Shown here: piece after piece, positions 1 to 9,520 of the stretch
How positions within the stretch are numbered: the first letter of the stretch is position 1
Layout: every line of letters starts with the position of its first letter
Assembly: GCF_000935025.1 (NCBI RefSeq)
Contig: NZ_CP010836.1
Coordinates: 4,697,001 to 4,761,000, forward strand
From: Sphingomonas hengshuiensis
Lineage (GTDB): Bacteria; Pseudomonadota; Alphaproteobacteria; Sphingomonadales; Sphingomonadaceae
Direction: 5' to 3'
Length of the DNA: 64,000 nt
Program-made: the position numbers and the translations under genes
The notes under the pieces: model-generated
Told to the model about the DNA's origin: nothing
Database searches by the model: none
What the model saw: only the letters and a program-made list of their open reading frames with translations

Positions 1-1270
1 ATTGCGGGCTCGTCGTGAAGCCGATCTGGTTGTTGATGATGAAGTGGATGCAGCCGCCGGTATTATAGCCTCGAATGCCCGAAAAGCCGAGGCATTCCCA
101 CACGATCCCCTGGCCCGCGAAGGCCGCGTCGCCATGGATCAGCACCGGCAGCACCTGGGTATGTTCGGCGAGGTCGCTGCGCAGCGTCTGGAGCGCGCGG
201 ACCTTGCCCAGCACGACCGGATCGGCGGCCTCGAGGTGCGAGGGGTTGGCGGCCAGCGACATATGGACGCTGATCCCGTCGAATTCGCGGTCGGTCGAGG
301 TGCCGAGATGGTATTTGACGTCACCCGAGCCGGCGACATCGTCCGGATTGGCCGAGCCGCCGCCGAATTCGTGGAAGATCACGCGGAACGGCTTCGACAT
401 GACATTGGCGAGCATGTTCAGCCGGCCACGATGCGCCATGCCGTACACGATCTCGCGGATGCCCATCTGGCCGCCGTACTTGATGATCGATTCCATCGCC
501 GGGATCATCGCTTCGCCGCCGTCGAGGCCGAAGCGCTTGGTGCCGACATATTTCTTGCCGAGGAATTTTTCCCACTGCTCGGCCTGGATCACCTTGGACA
601 GGATCGCCTTCTTGCCGTCCGGCGTGAAGTGGATCTCCTTGTCCTTGCCTTCCATCCGGTCCTGGAGGAAGCGGCGCTCCTCCACGTCGGCGATGTGCAT
701 ATATTCGAGGCCGACCTTGCCGCAATAATTGGCCTGGAGGATCGCCACGATCTCGCGCACGCTCGCCTTTTCGAGGCCCAGCGTGCCGCCGAGATAGATC
801 GGACGGTCGAGGTCGGCGCCCGAGAAGCCGTGATATTCGGGGGTCAGGTCGGCGGGAATATCCTGCCGCGCCAGCCCGAGCGGGTCGAGATTGGCGGCGA
901 GGTGACCGCGGACGCGATAGGTGCGGATGAGCAGCATCGCGCGGATCGAATCGCCGGCGGCGCGGGCGATGTCCGCCTCCGACGCCGCGGGGGCGGCGGG
1001 CTTGGCCAGGGCGCCACCCTTGGGCTTGGCGGGCGCGGGCTCCATCTGAGTCGGATCGAGCCCGGCGGTGAGCGCGTCGGTTTCGAACAAAGGCCAGCGC
1101 GGATTGGCCCAGCTCGGCCCCTGCGCGGTGTTTTCAAGACCCTCGAACCACTGGCGCCAGCCCGGCTCGATCGATGCCGGGTCGGCCTTGAACCGGCGGT
1201 ACAGCGTTTCGACGAAGGCGGGGCTTACGCCGCCGGCGATGTCGTCAAAGTCGAGGCCCTCATAGCCCAT
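1..1270 (-). CDS. sucA: 2-oxoglutarate dehydrogenase E1 component, partial (3' end outside window)
   Basis: This is the N-terminal 423 residues of the thiamine-diphosphate E1 subunit of the 2-oxoglutarate dehydrogenase complex, which decarboxylates 2-oxoglutarate and passes the succinyl group to the E2 lipoyl domain. Family members are about 930-950 residues, so over half is missing beyond base 1. I see the N-terminal helical segment with WRQWFEGL, the linker rich in Pro and Ala, and the start of the catalytic core with GMAHRGRLNMLANV and HGDAAFAGQG. The ATG at 1270 is the first in frame after the sucD stop, 62 bases upstream, so the gene very probably belongs to the mdh-sucD transcript. Identification is secure from these motifs and the neighbour sucD. 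Confidence 0.96.
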   Translation of the reverse strand, partial: MGYEGLDFDDIAGGVSPAFVETLYRRFKADPASIEPGWRQWFEGLENTAQGPSWANPRWPLFETDALTAGLDPTQMEPAPAKPKGGALAKPAAPAASEADIARAAGDSIRAMLLIRTYRVRGHLAANLDPLGLARQDIPADLTPEYHGFSGADLDRPIYLGGTLGLEKASVREIVAILQANYCGKVGLEYMHIADVEERRFLQDRMEGKDKEIHFTPDGKKAILSKVIQAEQWEKFLGKKYVGTKRFGLDGGEAMIPAMESIIKYGGQMGIREIVYGMAHRGRLNMLANVMSKPFRVIFHEFGGGSANPDDVAGSGDVKYHLGTSTDREFDGISVHMSLAANPSHLEAADPVVLGKVRALQTLRSDLAEHTQVLPVLIHGDAAFAGQGIVWECLGFSGIRGYNTGGCIHFIINNQIGFTTSPQ

Positions 1271-1332
1271 GATCAATTCCGTTCGATGGTAGCGTTCCCA
1301 ATATCCCCCAATATAGGAGCGCTACGTTGCAA

Positions 1333-2223
1333 TTACCCCTTGAGGACGGCAGCCAGCGTCGAGCCCAGCTCGGACGGGCTGGCGGCAACGCGGATGCCCG
1401 CTGCCTCCATCGCCGCAATCTTGTCCTCGGCGCCGCCCTGGCCGCCCGAGACGATCGCCCCGGCATGGCCCATGCGGCGGCCCGGAGGCGCGGTGCGGCC
1501 CGCGATGAAGCCGGCCATCGGCTTCTTGCGGCCACGCTTGGCCTCGTCGATCAGGAACTGCGCGGCTTCCTCTTCCGCGGAGCCGCCGATTTCGCCGATC
1601 ATGATGATCGACTGGGTCGCGTCGTCGGCGAGGAAGAGTTCGAGCACGTCGATGAAGTTGGTGCCGTTGACCGGATCGCCGCCGATGCCGACTGCGGTGG
1701 TCTGGCCGAGCCCGGCATTGGTCGTCTGGAACACCGCCTCATAGGTGAGCGTGCCCGAGCGCGACACGACGCCGACCGAACCCTTGGAAAAGATGCTGCC
1801 GGGCATGATGCCGATCTTGCACTCGCCGGGGGTCAGCACGCCGGGGCAGTTCGGGCCGATCAGCCGCGACTTCGACCCCGAGAGCGCGCGCTTGACCTTG
1901 ACCATGTCGAGCACCGGAATGCCTTCGGTGATGCACACGATCAGCGGCACTTCGGCGTCGATCGCTTCCAGGATCGAATCGGCCGCGAAGGGGGGCGGAA
2001 CATAGATCACGGATGCATTGGCGCCGGTCTTCGACACGGCTTCGGCGACGGTGTTGAAGTTGGGCAGGCCCAGTTCCTCGTGCATCGTGCCGCCCTTGCC
2101 CGGCGTCACGCCGCCGACCATCTGGGTGCCGTATTCGAGCGCCGCCTTGGTATGGAAGGTGCCGGTCTTGCCGGTCATCCCCTGGGTGATGACCTTGGTA
2201 TTCTTGTCGACGAGAATGCTCAT
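1333..2223 (-). CDS. sucD: succinate-CoA ligase (ADP-forming) subunit alpha
   Basis: This 296-residue protein is the alpha subunit of succinyl-CoA synthetase, which conserves the thioester energy of succinyl-CoA as a nucleoside triphosphate. The N-terminal CoA-binding Rossmann region shows [20 protein letters not shown]. The phosphohistidine loop is [16 protein letters not shown] near the C terminus. An upstream in-frame extension exists, but the ATG at 2223 gives the family N terminus [10 protein letters not shown] and overlaps the stop of the preceding gene as ATGA, which suggests translational coupling. The beta subunit gene sucC, normally immediately upstream, is absent; a secreted protein gene takes its place. 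The partner must be encoded elsewhere. Confidence 0.96.
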   Translation of the reverse strand: MSILVDKNTKVITQGMTGKTGTFHTKAALEYGTQMVGGVTPGKGGTMHEELGLPNFNTVAEAVSKTGANASVIYVPPPFAADSILEAIDAEVPLIVCITEGIPVLDMVKVKRALSGSKSRLIGPNCPGVLTPGECKIGIMPGSIFSKGSVGVVSRSGTLTYEAVFQTTNAGLGQTTAVGIGGDPVNGTNFIDVLELFLADDATQSIIMIGEIGGSAEEEAAQFLIDEAKRGRKKPMAGFIAGRTAPPGRRMGHAGAIVSGGQGGAEDKIAAMEAAGIRVAASPSELGSTLAAVLKG

Positions 2224-2786
2224 GGAGTGGTTCGCTCCTTCGGGGCGGGTTCGGACACGATGCTGAGCACCGTCCATTGATCGAGTTCGGCGGCGGTGAG
2301 GACCGATCCGCTGTGGCGATAGGAAACAAAGCGCGTGCCGGCGGGCAGCGCGGGGGTGGCGACGGGCTTGGTGCCGGACACCAGCGCCTCGACTGCGGCC
2401 TGGGCATCGGCCTGGTGATTGCCCTGCCAGACGACGCTGCACGCCTCCGCTGCGCGACCGGGGGCGCCGGTGGCGGGGAGCAGGAGGTACAGGTCGCGCT
2501 CCGGCAGCGTGACCATCACGCGATTGGGCACGTCGAGGTCGCCCGGGGCGACCGGCGGGGTCGCCTTTGCGCCGTCGAGCGCGAGCCCGAACAGCGTGCG
2601 CGCGGCGCGCGGCATCACGGCATAGGCGACGTCATCGAACTTGGTGCGCGACAGCCGGGCCTGTCCGCCGATGCAGGCAGTGTTGAACAGCGTCACCGGG
2701 TCTTCGAGCCCCGCGCTCTGCGCATGCGCCGCCCCGGCGCCGCAGAGCAGCGCCAGGGGGAGCAGGACGAGGTGCGGCGCCCGCAT
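2220..2786 (-). CDS. secreted protein of unknown function between mdh and sucD
   Basis: This gene encodes 188 residues with a clear Sec signal peptide ([22 protein letters not shown], cleavage about residue 22), so the product is probably periplasmic. I recognise no catalytic motif. Two cysteines in the mature part (near residues 38 and 115) could form a disulfide. It starts 4 bases after the mdh stop and its TGA overlaps the sucD ATG, so it is embedded in the TCA operon exactly where sucC would normally lie. It has nothing in common with a CoA ligase beta subunit. The name remains hypothetical protein; expression with the operon is inferred from spacing. Confidence 0.85.
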   Translation of the reverse strand: MRAPHLVLLPLALLCGAGAAHAQSAGLEDPVTLFNTACIGGQARLSRTKFDDVAYAVMPRAARTLFGLALDGAKATPPVAPGDLDVPNRVMVTLPERDLYLLLPATGAPGRAAEACSVVWQGNHQADAQAAVEALVSGTKPVATPALPAGTRFVSYRHSGSVLTAAELDQWTVLSIVSEPAPKERTTP

Positions 2787-2790
2787 CGGT

Positions 2791-3873
<1,083 letters not shown>

Positions 3874-3880
3874 TTATCTT

Positions 3881-3905
3881 TGCAAATGGTTCGCAAGTGC
3901 AATAA
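3881..3905 (-). promoter_or_regulatory. Fur-box-like sequence upstream of mdh
   Basis: The stretch TGCAAATGGTTCGCAAGTGC followed by AATAA resembles the alphaproteobacterial Fur box (GCAAATnnTTnGCAnnTGC). It lies about 130 bases upstream of the mdh ATG in the 176-base gap after zapE. Fur is known to influence TCA-cycle genes in some alphaproteobacteria such as Caulobacter. The match is by eye, so regulation by iron is an inference. Confidence 0.4.
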
Positions 3906-3929
3906 CGGCCTCAGCCGGTCGCGCCGGGC

Positions 3930-5042
3930 TCACGGCTCGCCATGGCCCTGCGCCAGATAATCGTCCGACTGCATTTCCATCAGCCGCGAGACGGTGCGGT
4001 CGAATTCGAATCGCCCGTCGCCGGCCTCATAGAGATGGACGGGCTCGGCATCGGCGGCGGCGAGGAGCTTGACCTTATGCTCGTACAGCGCGTCGATCAG
4101 CGTGACGAAGCGCGCCGCTTCGTTGCGGTTCTCCGGCCCCAATCGCGGAATGCCGACGAGGATCACGGTGTGGAAGCGGCGGGCGACCGCCAGATAATCC
4201 GCGGCGCCCCGCGCCTCGCCGCACAGCTTCTTGAACGAGAAGACCGCGACGCCCTTCAGGCATTTGGGCACAGCGACCTCGCGCCCGCCCTGGACCGCGA
4301 CGGTGCAGGCGGGGACATGCGCGCGGTCCTCGACAGGATAGTCGGTGAGGCGGAAGAAGGCGGCGGAGAGCGCGGCGGTCGCCTCGGCGCCATTGGGGAC
4401 GAGCCAGGTGTCCATGCTGCCCAGCCGATCGAGCCGGTAATCGACCGGCCCGTTGAGCGGGCGGACGTCCATGCGATCCTTGATCAGCGCGATGAACGGC
4501 AGGAACAGGTCGCGGTTGATCCCGTTCTTGTAGAGATCGTCGGGCGCGCGGTTCGAGGTCGCGACCAAAGTCAGCCCGTGTCGCATCATCTCGGTAAACA
4601 GCCGCGACAGGATCATCGCGTCGGGCGGGTTGTTCACCACCATCTCGTCGAACGCGAGCAGCCGGACATCGTCGGCCAGCGCCGCCGCGACCGCGATCAC
4701 CGGGTCGGGCGTATCCTTCTGGCGCTCGACGTTGAGGCGGTCATGCACTTCGAGCATGAATTCGTGGAAATGGACGCGGCGTTTGCGGCGGATCGCGACG
4801 CTGTCGAAGAACAGGTCCATCAGCATCGACTTGCCGCGCCCGACTCCGCCCCACAGATAGACGCCGCGGGGAGGCTCCGGACGGCGTCCGGCGAGGCGCC
4901 ACAGCACGCTGCCGCGCCGGGGGGTGGCCTCCAGTTCGGCGGCGAGCGTCGCCAGCCGTTCGGCGGCGGCGGCCTGTTCGGGATCGGGGCGCAATTCCCC
5001 GGCGGCGACGAGCGCGCGATAGCGTGCGGCGACGTCGGTCAT
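3930..5042 (-). CDS. zapE: cell division protein ZapE, AFG1-like ATPase
   Basis: This 370-residue cytoplasmic P-loop ATPase belongs to the ZapE/AFG1 family, which associates with the FtsZ ring in bacteria. The Walker A motif is GGVGRGKSM at residues 65-73, the Walker B region is LLAFDEM, and a sensor-like ATSNRAP follows. The length fits the family. Its ATG overlaps the stop of the upstream thioesterase gene (ATGA), so both are probably translated from one transcript. Next downstream is mdh, after a 176-base gap. In many alphaproteobacteria zapE sits beside mdh and the suc genes, so this order is ordinary. Confidence 0.93.
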   Translation of the reverse strand: MTDVAARYRALVAAGELRPDPEQAAAAERLATLAAELEATPRRGSVLWRLAGRRPEPPRGVYLWGGVGRGKSMLMDLFFDSVAIRRKRRVHFHEFMLEVHDRLNVERQKDTPDPVIAVAAALADDVRLLAFDEMVVNNPPDAMILSRLFTEMMRHGLTLVATSNRAPDDLYKNGINRDLFLPFIALIKDRMDVRPLNGPVDYRLDRLGSMDTWLVPNGAEATAALSAAFFRLTDYPVEDRAHVPACTVAVQGGREVAVPKCLKGVAVFSFKKLCGEARGAADYLAVARRFHTVILVGIPRLGPENRNEAARFVTLIDALYEHKVKLLAAADAEPVHLYEAGDGRFEFDRTVSRLMEMQSDDYLAQGHGEP

Positions 5043-5497
5043 CGCTGCGACGGCTTTCGCACGACGCCCTGGAAACTGGCGATATTCGTGTCCTCCTGTA
5101 CGATCAGCCCGCGCAGGAACAGCATCCGCCCGGTTTCGCGGACCAGCTCGACGCGCGCCTCTATTGCCTCGCCGATCGCGGCGCCCGCGACGAACTGGAC
5201 CGAGACATCGACGGTCGAGGCGGGGCCGGCGGTGATCACGTCGAGCCCGCGCGCGCCCGCGAACAGCGCGATGTCGACGAACCCGAGCAGCGCGCCGCCA
5301 TGGACATGGTCGCGCAGGTTCGAATGCCGGTGTTCGGGGACCATCCGGACGCGGGCGACGTCGGCTTCGCGGCGGACGAGGATAGCGCCGAGAAAGCCGT
5401 TAAACCGCGTCGGGTCGCGCAATTCCCAGCGCTTCCACCCCGGATGGCCGGGTTCGTCCTCGTAGCGGAAATGCGGCGTGTCCGCGGCCTCGATCAA
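5039..5497 (-). CDS. PaaI-family hotdog thioesterase
   Basis: The predicted 152-residue protein has the hotdog-fold acyl-CoA thioesterase signature [16 protein letters not shown], in which the HGG segment and the following acidic residue shape the active site in PaaI-like enzymes. Substrate is not predictable; short or aromatic acyl-CoAs are typical. No ATG suits: the frame opens upstream inside sdhB, but a TTG at 5497 overlaps the sdhB TGA by four bases (TTGA) and begins just before the conserved part, so I choose it. The gene ends in an ATGA overlap with zapE. It is probably cotranscribed with sdhB and zapE. Confidence 0.85.
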   Translation of the reverse strand: MIEAADTPHFRYEDEPGHPGWKRWELRDPTRFNGFLGAILVRREADVARVRMVPEHRHSNLRDHVHGGALLGFVDIALFAGARGLDVITAGPASTVDVSVQFVAGAAIGEAIEARVELVRETGRMLFLRGLIVQEDTNIASFQGVVRKPSQR

Positions 5498-6276
5498 AGC
5501 GTGCGCTCGGCTTCCATCTTCTTGATCTCGGCGATCGCCTTGGCCGGGTTCAGCCCCTTTGGACACACGTTCGCGCAGTTCATGATCGTGTGGCAGCGAT
5601 AGAGACGGAACGGGTCCTCGAGCGCATCGAGCCGCTCGCCGGTCATCTCGTCGCGCGAATCGGCGAGCCAGCGATAGGCCTGGAGCAGGATCGCCGGCCC
5701 CAGGAACTTGTCGCTGTTCCACCAATAGCTGGGGCACGACGTCGAGCAGCAGGCGCACAGGATGCACTCATAGAGGCCGTCGAGCTTGTCGCGCTGCTCG
5801 GGGCTCTGGAGCCGCTCCTTGCCCGACGGCGTGGTCGAGACGGTCTGCAGCCACGGCTTGATCGAGCTGTACTGCGCATAGAAATGGGTGAAATCGGGGA
5901 CCAGGTCCTTGATCACGTCCATATGCGGCAGCGGGGTGATGCGGATATCGCCCTTGATATCCTCGATCGCGGTCGTGCAGGCCAGGCCGTTGCGGCCGTC
6001 CATGTTCATCGAGCACGACCCGCAAATCCCCTCGCGGCACGAGCGGCGGAAGGTCAGCGACGAATCCTGCTCCGACTTGATCTTGATGAGCGCGTCGAGG
6101 ACCATCGGGCCGCATTCGTCGAGATCGACTTCGAACTGGTCGTAGCGCGGATTCTGACCGCTATCGGGATCGTAGCGGTAGATTTTGAATTTCTTGACGC
6201 GTGCGGCCGAAGCGTCGGCCTTGTGCTCCTTGCCCTTTGTGATTCGGCTGTTCTTGGGCAGGCGGAAGTCGGCCAT
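5494..6276 (-). CDS. sdhB: succinate dehydrogenase iron-sulfur subunit
   Basis: This 260-residue subunit carries electrons from the SdhA flavin to ubiquinone in complex II. The [2Fe-2S] ligands are visible as C80, C85, C88 and C100 ([12 protein letters not shown] then GLAC). The [4Fe-4S] and [3Fe-4S] ligands lie in [16 protein letters not shown] and [14 protein letters not shown]. The length matches the family. Unusually, it is not next to sdhA: 3.2 kb with two protease genes on the same strand and three toxin-antitoxin-type genes on the other strand lie between. It must therefore be transcribed from its own promoter or from the protease transcript (89-base gap upstream). Confidence 0.97.
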   Translation of the reverse strand: MADFRLPKNSRITKGKEHKADASAARVKKFKIYRYDPDSGQNPRYDQFEVDLDECGPMVLDALIKIKSEQDSSLTFRRSCREGICGSCSMNMDGRNGLACTTAIEDIKGDIRITPLPHMDVIKDLVPDFTHFYAQYSSIKPWLQTVSTTPSGKERLQSPEQRDKLDGLYECILCACCSTSCPSYWWNSDKFLGPAILLQAYRWLADSRDEMTGERLDALEDPFRLYRCHTIMNCANVCPKGLNPAKAIAEIKKMEAERTL

Positions 6277-6365
6277 TCCTGAAGATCCTTGTTGACCACG
6301 CGGCGTTCGGAGCGTCGGCTATGCCTTTCGCACTCGCAGCGCAACCCCGTAGGCGCGCGGAATGG

Positions 6366-7241
6366 CTAGATGACGTCGAGGACCAGCCCCAGATCGCGCG
6401 CTTCCTCGGCCTCGATATACCAGTTGGAGGGGGCGCGGTGCTGCACATCCTCGAACGGGATGTGCGATCCTTCGACAAGGTCGCGGAACCCCTCTTCCTC
6501 GATGCGGATCGAATGTTCGATCTCGTGGAGCGTCGCCTGGAGCGAGGCAGTGACGGTCTTGAGCGGGCCCGAAAGCGTGATTGTCTTGTTGATGATCCGC
6601 TCGTGGATCATGATCCGCGTGCCCGCGGTGAGGAAGCGCTTGTCGACCGGAAAACTGGCCATGAAGGTGGCGCCCGCCGAATAGACCGCGACCTTGCCGA
6701 GGAAGAGAATCTCGCGCCCGCTATATTCGCGCAGCAGCCGCAGGTCGTCGCCCATCAACCGCGCGACTTCGGGATCGCCGCCCAATGTCGAGATCGACAC
6801 GACGAGGGGGCCGCCATCCTGCGGCGCGTTGGCGAGCTGGCCGCGGAAATTGACGTACATCGCATGGTCCACGGGGCCATGGAGCAGGATGTGCGGCGTC
6901 GACAGCAAAGGATAGCGCGTCGCGCGGCTTTCGCGGGCGCTGGAGCGCTGCGGCTCGGCGGAGGTCGTTTCGGGCATGACCTGCGCAACTGCCCTGGCCG
7001 CCGCAGGTTCCGTAGAAATCGACTCGGCGCGGGGGGCGCGCGCGGCGATGCGGCGCGCCGCCTCGCGCTTCGCGAGCATCCGGCGCACCACGAACGCGAG
7101 GCCGAACGCGATGAGCAGGGCGAGCGCGCCCTGGACCAGCCGGTTGCGTATCCCGCCGGGCAGCACGCGCTGCACCGCGGCGGGGATGCGATCCTCGAGA
7201 TCGCCGGGGATCAGCCGATCGAGGAGACCCTCCGACTCCAC
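6366..7241 (-). CDS. membrane-anchored ClpP-like serine protease
   Basis: The 291-residue product has a polar N terminus, one membrane span at about residues 37-53 (GALALLIAFGLAFVV), a low-complexity linker to about residue 112 and a ClpP/crotonase-fold domain. ClpP-like elements are the oxyanion strand STLGGDP (151-157), a nucleophile-like Ser188 in VYSAGATF and His213 in IMIHERI. The position of the third ClpP residue appears to be Asn273 (NWYIEAEEARDLGL) where ClpP has Asp, so activity is uncertain. It starts at a GTG 4 bases after the C13 peptidase stop, so the two form an operon. Role unknown; regulated proteolysis at the membrane is a guess. Confidence 0.8.
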   Translation of the reverse strand: MESEGLLDRLIPGDLEDRIPAAVQRVLPGGIRNRLVQGALALLIAFGLAFVVRRMLAKREAARRIAARAPRAESISTEPAAARAVAQVMPETTSAEPQRSSARESRATRYPLLSTPHILLHGPVDHAMYVNFRGQLANAPQDGGPLVVSISTLGGDPEVARLMGDDLRLLREYSGREILFLGKVAVYSAGATFMASFPVDKRFLTAGTRIMIHERIINKTITLSGPLKTVTASLQATLHEIEHSIRIEEEGFRDLVEGSHIPFEDVQHRAPSNWYIEAEEARDLGLVLDVI

Positions 7242-7245
7242 GCGC

Positions 7246-8223
7246 CTAATCGGCCTTCAGCGCATCGGTGGCGGGTGCGCCGACGGGTTCGGTCGCGGTG
7301 GTGGGCATGCGCGCCTCGAGCGGGGCGAGGAACGCCGCGACACCGTCGCCGATCGCGACCTGCGGACGCGAGGGGGTGAGCCGGGTGGCCATTTCCCAGC
7401 CGCTGATCTGGTCGCGCGCGTCGATCGCCGCGGCCTCGAGCGGTTGCGGCTTGCGCAACGCATGGTTGACCAGCGCGTCGCCGAAAAAGGTCCAGTCATT
7501 CTCGGCGCGGCATCCGAACGAGGTGCGATCCGACGAGGCGGCGGTGATCAGCGCGGTGGTATCGTTGGCGAGCGGGCGGACGAAAATCCCCGAATAACAG
7601 GCCGAGAGCAGCAGCACGCGGTTGCGGATGCCCAGTTCGTCGAGCAGCGCCGCGAGCCGCGCGGGGGCGAGCAGCCCGAAGCCCTGGTCGCCGTCATGAT
7701 AGGCGATCCCCACCTGCGCGCCATGGCTGGTGGCGTAGAGGATCAGCACGTCCTGGCTCTTGTCCATCACCTCCGCGACGCGGGCGAGCGCGACGGCGAG
7801 CGACTGGAGGCTGCCATTGGGCAGGTCGTCGGGGGTAGGCCCGGTGGGGCCGGCGAGCACGATCGTGCGCCCGGCGGCGTCGTAGCGGCGGGCGAGCACC
7901 TTGCCCGCCTCGCGCGCTTCGCGCCCGAAGACGGGATCGCTGTCGAGCGCGACCGAGACGACATAGGCGTCGACCAAGGGCTTGCGCTGGGGGAGCAGCG
8001 CGTCGAGGGCGCGCGTGAGCGCGCGCTGGTCGGCGAGGAGCGCGCGGGCCGAGCGCCCGCGCTGAAGCTCCGGCCCCTCGGCGAGCGATTCGGCGGCCTC
8101 GGACGGGTTGTCGCCCGAGGCAAGCTGGGGCCAGTCGCGGGTGTGGCGGGGCTGGGCGAGGGCGGGAAGCGCCGTCAGGGTTGCCGCAAGGGCGAGGAGA
8201 CGCACACCGAACCGCCAACGCAT
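7246..8223 (-). CDS. C13-family (legumain-like) cysteine peptidase, secreted
   Basis: The ATG at 8223 gives 325 residues beginning with a signal peptide (MRWRFGVRLLALAATLTALP...ALAQ). The clan CD catalytic pair is visible: His in LYATSHGAQVG and Cys in LLLSACYSGIF, followed by the characteristic AASSDRTSFGC. Family C13 includes legumain and the GPI-anchor transamidase catalytic subunit; bacterial members are largely uncharacterised. The product is probably periplasmic. It is followed after 4 bases by the ClpP-like gene, and its upstream region faces the MazE-like gene (divergent, 134 bases). A longer start at 8283 exists but would bury the signal peptide. Confidence 0.88.
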   Translation of the reverse strand: MRWRFGVRLLALAATLTALPALAQPRHTRDWPQLASGDNPSEAAESLAEGPELQRGRSARALLADQRALTRALDALLPQRKPLVDAYVVSVALDSDPVFGREAREAGKVLARRYDAAGRTIVLAGPTGPTPDDLPNGSLQSLAVALARVAEVMDKSQDVLILYATSHGAQVGIAYHDGDQGFGLLAPARLAALLDELGIRNRVLLLSACYSGIFVRPLANDTTALITAASSDRTSFGCRAENDWTFFGDALVNHALRKPQPLEAAAIDARDQISGWEMATRLTPSRPQVAIGDGVAAFLAPLEARMPTTATEPVGAPATDALKAD

Positions 8224-8357
8224 CGCGCAATCGCTCCCCCGGGGACAGGAGGGGCAGTTTCGCGGGTGTGGGGGCGGAGTCAAGCGGGGTGGTGTGGCGT
8301 TATAACCTTGTGCTTACACAGCGGCGCAGCTATTTCTTGTTCCGAAAAGGAACCGCC

Positions 8358-8609
8358 ATGCAGACTGCGCTTCGCAAAATGGGCAACTCGACCGGGTTGA
8401 TCGTCCCGCGCACGATCCTGAATGCCATGGGCGTCACGACCGGATCCGCGATGGAGTTGCGCGTCGAGGACGGCAAGCTGATCGCGACCCCGGTCGAACG
8501 CACGCCGCGCGACGGCTGGGCGCTGGCGGCGCAGAGCGTGGCGGAGGATCGCAGCGCGGACGAGTGGCAGGGATTTGCCAGCGAAGGCGATGCGGACCTG
8601 ACCTGGTGA
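8358..8609 (+). CDS. MazE-like AbrB/SpoVT-fold antitoxin
   Basis: This 83-residue protein starts with the swapped-hairpin DNA-binding domain typical of MazE-type antitoxins (ALRKMGNSTGLIVPRTILNA, about residues 4-23, then VEDGKLIATPV). The acidic, tryptophan-containing C terminus (DEWQGFASEGDADLTW) would neutralise the toxin. The ATG at 8358 has an AAGGAA ribosome site; longer in-frame starts lack one. Its TGA overlaps the toxin GTG start by three bases. Such pairs autoregulate their promoter, so the 134-base divergent gap towards the C13 peptidase gene probably carries the operator; I cannot define it. Confidence 0.87.
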   Translation: MQTALRKMGNSTGLIVPRTILNAMGVTTGSAMELRVEDGKLIATPVERTPRDGWALAAQSVAEDRSADEWQGFASEGDADLTW

Positions 8610-8923
8610 AACGCGGCGAAATCTGGCTGGCTGCGCTCGACCCGACGATCGGCAGCGAGATCCAGAAGACGCGGCCCTGCCTGGTGGTGTCGCCCGACGA
8701 GATGAACGCGCATCTGCGCACTGCGATCGTAGCGCCGATGACGACGGGGAGCAGACCCGCGCCGTTCCGCGTGTCGGTGACCTTCAAGGGCAAGACGGGG
8801 CTGATCCTGCCCGATCAGATGCGGACGATCGACAAGGCGCGGCTCGTCAAGCGGATGGGGCGGGTGGACGCGGCGACGCTGAGGGCGGTGCTGGAGGTGC
8901 TTGGGGAGATGTTTGAGGTTTAG
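8606..8923 (+). CDS. MazF/PemK-family endoribonuclease toxin
   Basis: This 105-residue protein shows the MazF/PemK fold signatures: KRGEIWLAALDPTIGSE at the N terminus, the catalytic Arg region QKTRPCLVVS, then TGLILPDQMRTID and a C-terminal KRMGRVDAATL helix. Members cleave RNA at short sequence motifs. No ATG fits the family N terminus; the GTG at 8606 overlaps the antitoxin stop (GTGA), so translation is coupled. The pair lies on the plus strand inside the minus-strand gap between sdhA and sdhB, consistent with acquisition. Cleavage specificity cannot be read from the sequence. Confidence 0.9.
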   Translation: MKRGEIWLAALDPTIGSEIQKTRPCLVVSPDEMNAHLRTAIVAPMTTGSRPAPFRVSVTFKGKTGLILPDQMRTIDKARLVKRMGRVDAATLRAVLEVLGEMFEV

Positions 8924-8970
8924 GACAGGCACGGTGTCTTGCGGCATCGACCCGAATGGAAGGATCACGC

Positions 8971-9273
8971 ATGACAATTGTTCTTGAACCCAGCTTCGCC
9001 GTGCATCCGGGAGCGTGGCTGCGCAGCGAGATCGTCGAGCCGCATGGGCTCGGCGTGACCGACGCCGCGCGGCATCTGGGCGTTACACGGCAGGCGATGA
9101 GCGCGCTGCTCAATGGCCGGGCGGGGTTGTCCGCCGACATGGCGATCCGGTTCGAAAAGGCGTTCGGGGTGAAGGCGGACACGCTGCTGCGGAGGCAGGT
9201 GGCGCACGAACTGGCGCAGGCGCGGGCGCATGAGGATGAGATACGGGTCGAGCCGTTCAGGGACGCGGCTTGA
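8971..9273 (+). CDS. orphan HigA-family antitoxin, XRE-type regulator
   Basis: The 100-residue product is a HigA-type helix-turn-helix protein: WLRSEIVEPHGLGVTDAARH, the recognition helix TRQAMSALLNGRAGLS, and the helix MAIRFEKAFGVKADTLL. HigA normally follows a higB toxin gene, but the 47 bases upstream cannot hold one and the preceding gene is MazF-like. So it is either an orphan or a stand-alone regulator. The ATG at 8971 has a well-placed GGAAGGA; the ATG at 8956 does not. Its 3' end overlaps the convergent small gene at 9257-9508 by 17 bases. Confidence 0.85.
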   Translation: MTIVLEPSFAVHPGAWLRSEIVEPHGLGVTDAARHLGVTRQAMSALLNGRAGLSADMAIRFEKAFGVKADTLLRRQVAHELAQARAHEDEIRVEPFRDAA

Positions 9274-9508
9274 CCTGCTTGCGGTCACGAAAAGGCTTAT
9301 TTGCCCCTTCGTGACCAAACCAACCGAGCAAATCGTCGGCACTTTTAAATATTGGAGCGCCATACAGCGCTCCCGACGAGGACTTGTCGCTCATAAATGA
9401 TATTCCTTCGGCGGATATAACCGCGAAGAAAGTCTCGTTCAGAGATGTTTTTAGTTCAATCTTGACCGTGTGATAGTCTGCGCCAATCTCCACGATCTTC
9501 AATGTCAC
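9257..9508 (-). CDS. small protein of unknown function downstream of sdhA
   Basis: The 83-residue product (MTLKIVEIGADYHTVKIELK... ending in KQVKPRP) matches no family I know. The start is GTG at 9508, behind a GGGAG ribosome site, 12 bases after the sdhA stop, so it may be cotranscribed with sdhCDA. The DNA is visibly richer in A and T than its neighbours and uses rare codons for this genome, which suggests a recent arrival with the neighbouring toxin-antitoxin genes. It converges with and slightly overlaps the HigA gene. Confidence 0.6.
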   Translation of the reverse strand: MTLKIVEIGADYHTVKIELKTSLNETFFAVISAEGISFMSDKSSSGALYGAPIFKSADDLLGWFGHEGANKPFRDRKQVKPRP

Positions 9509-9520
9509 GGTGTTGCTCCC

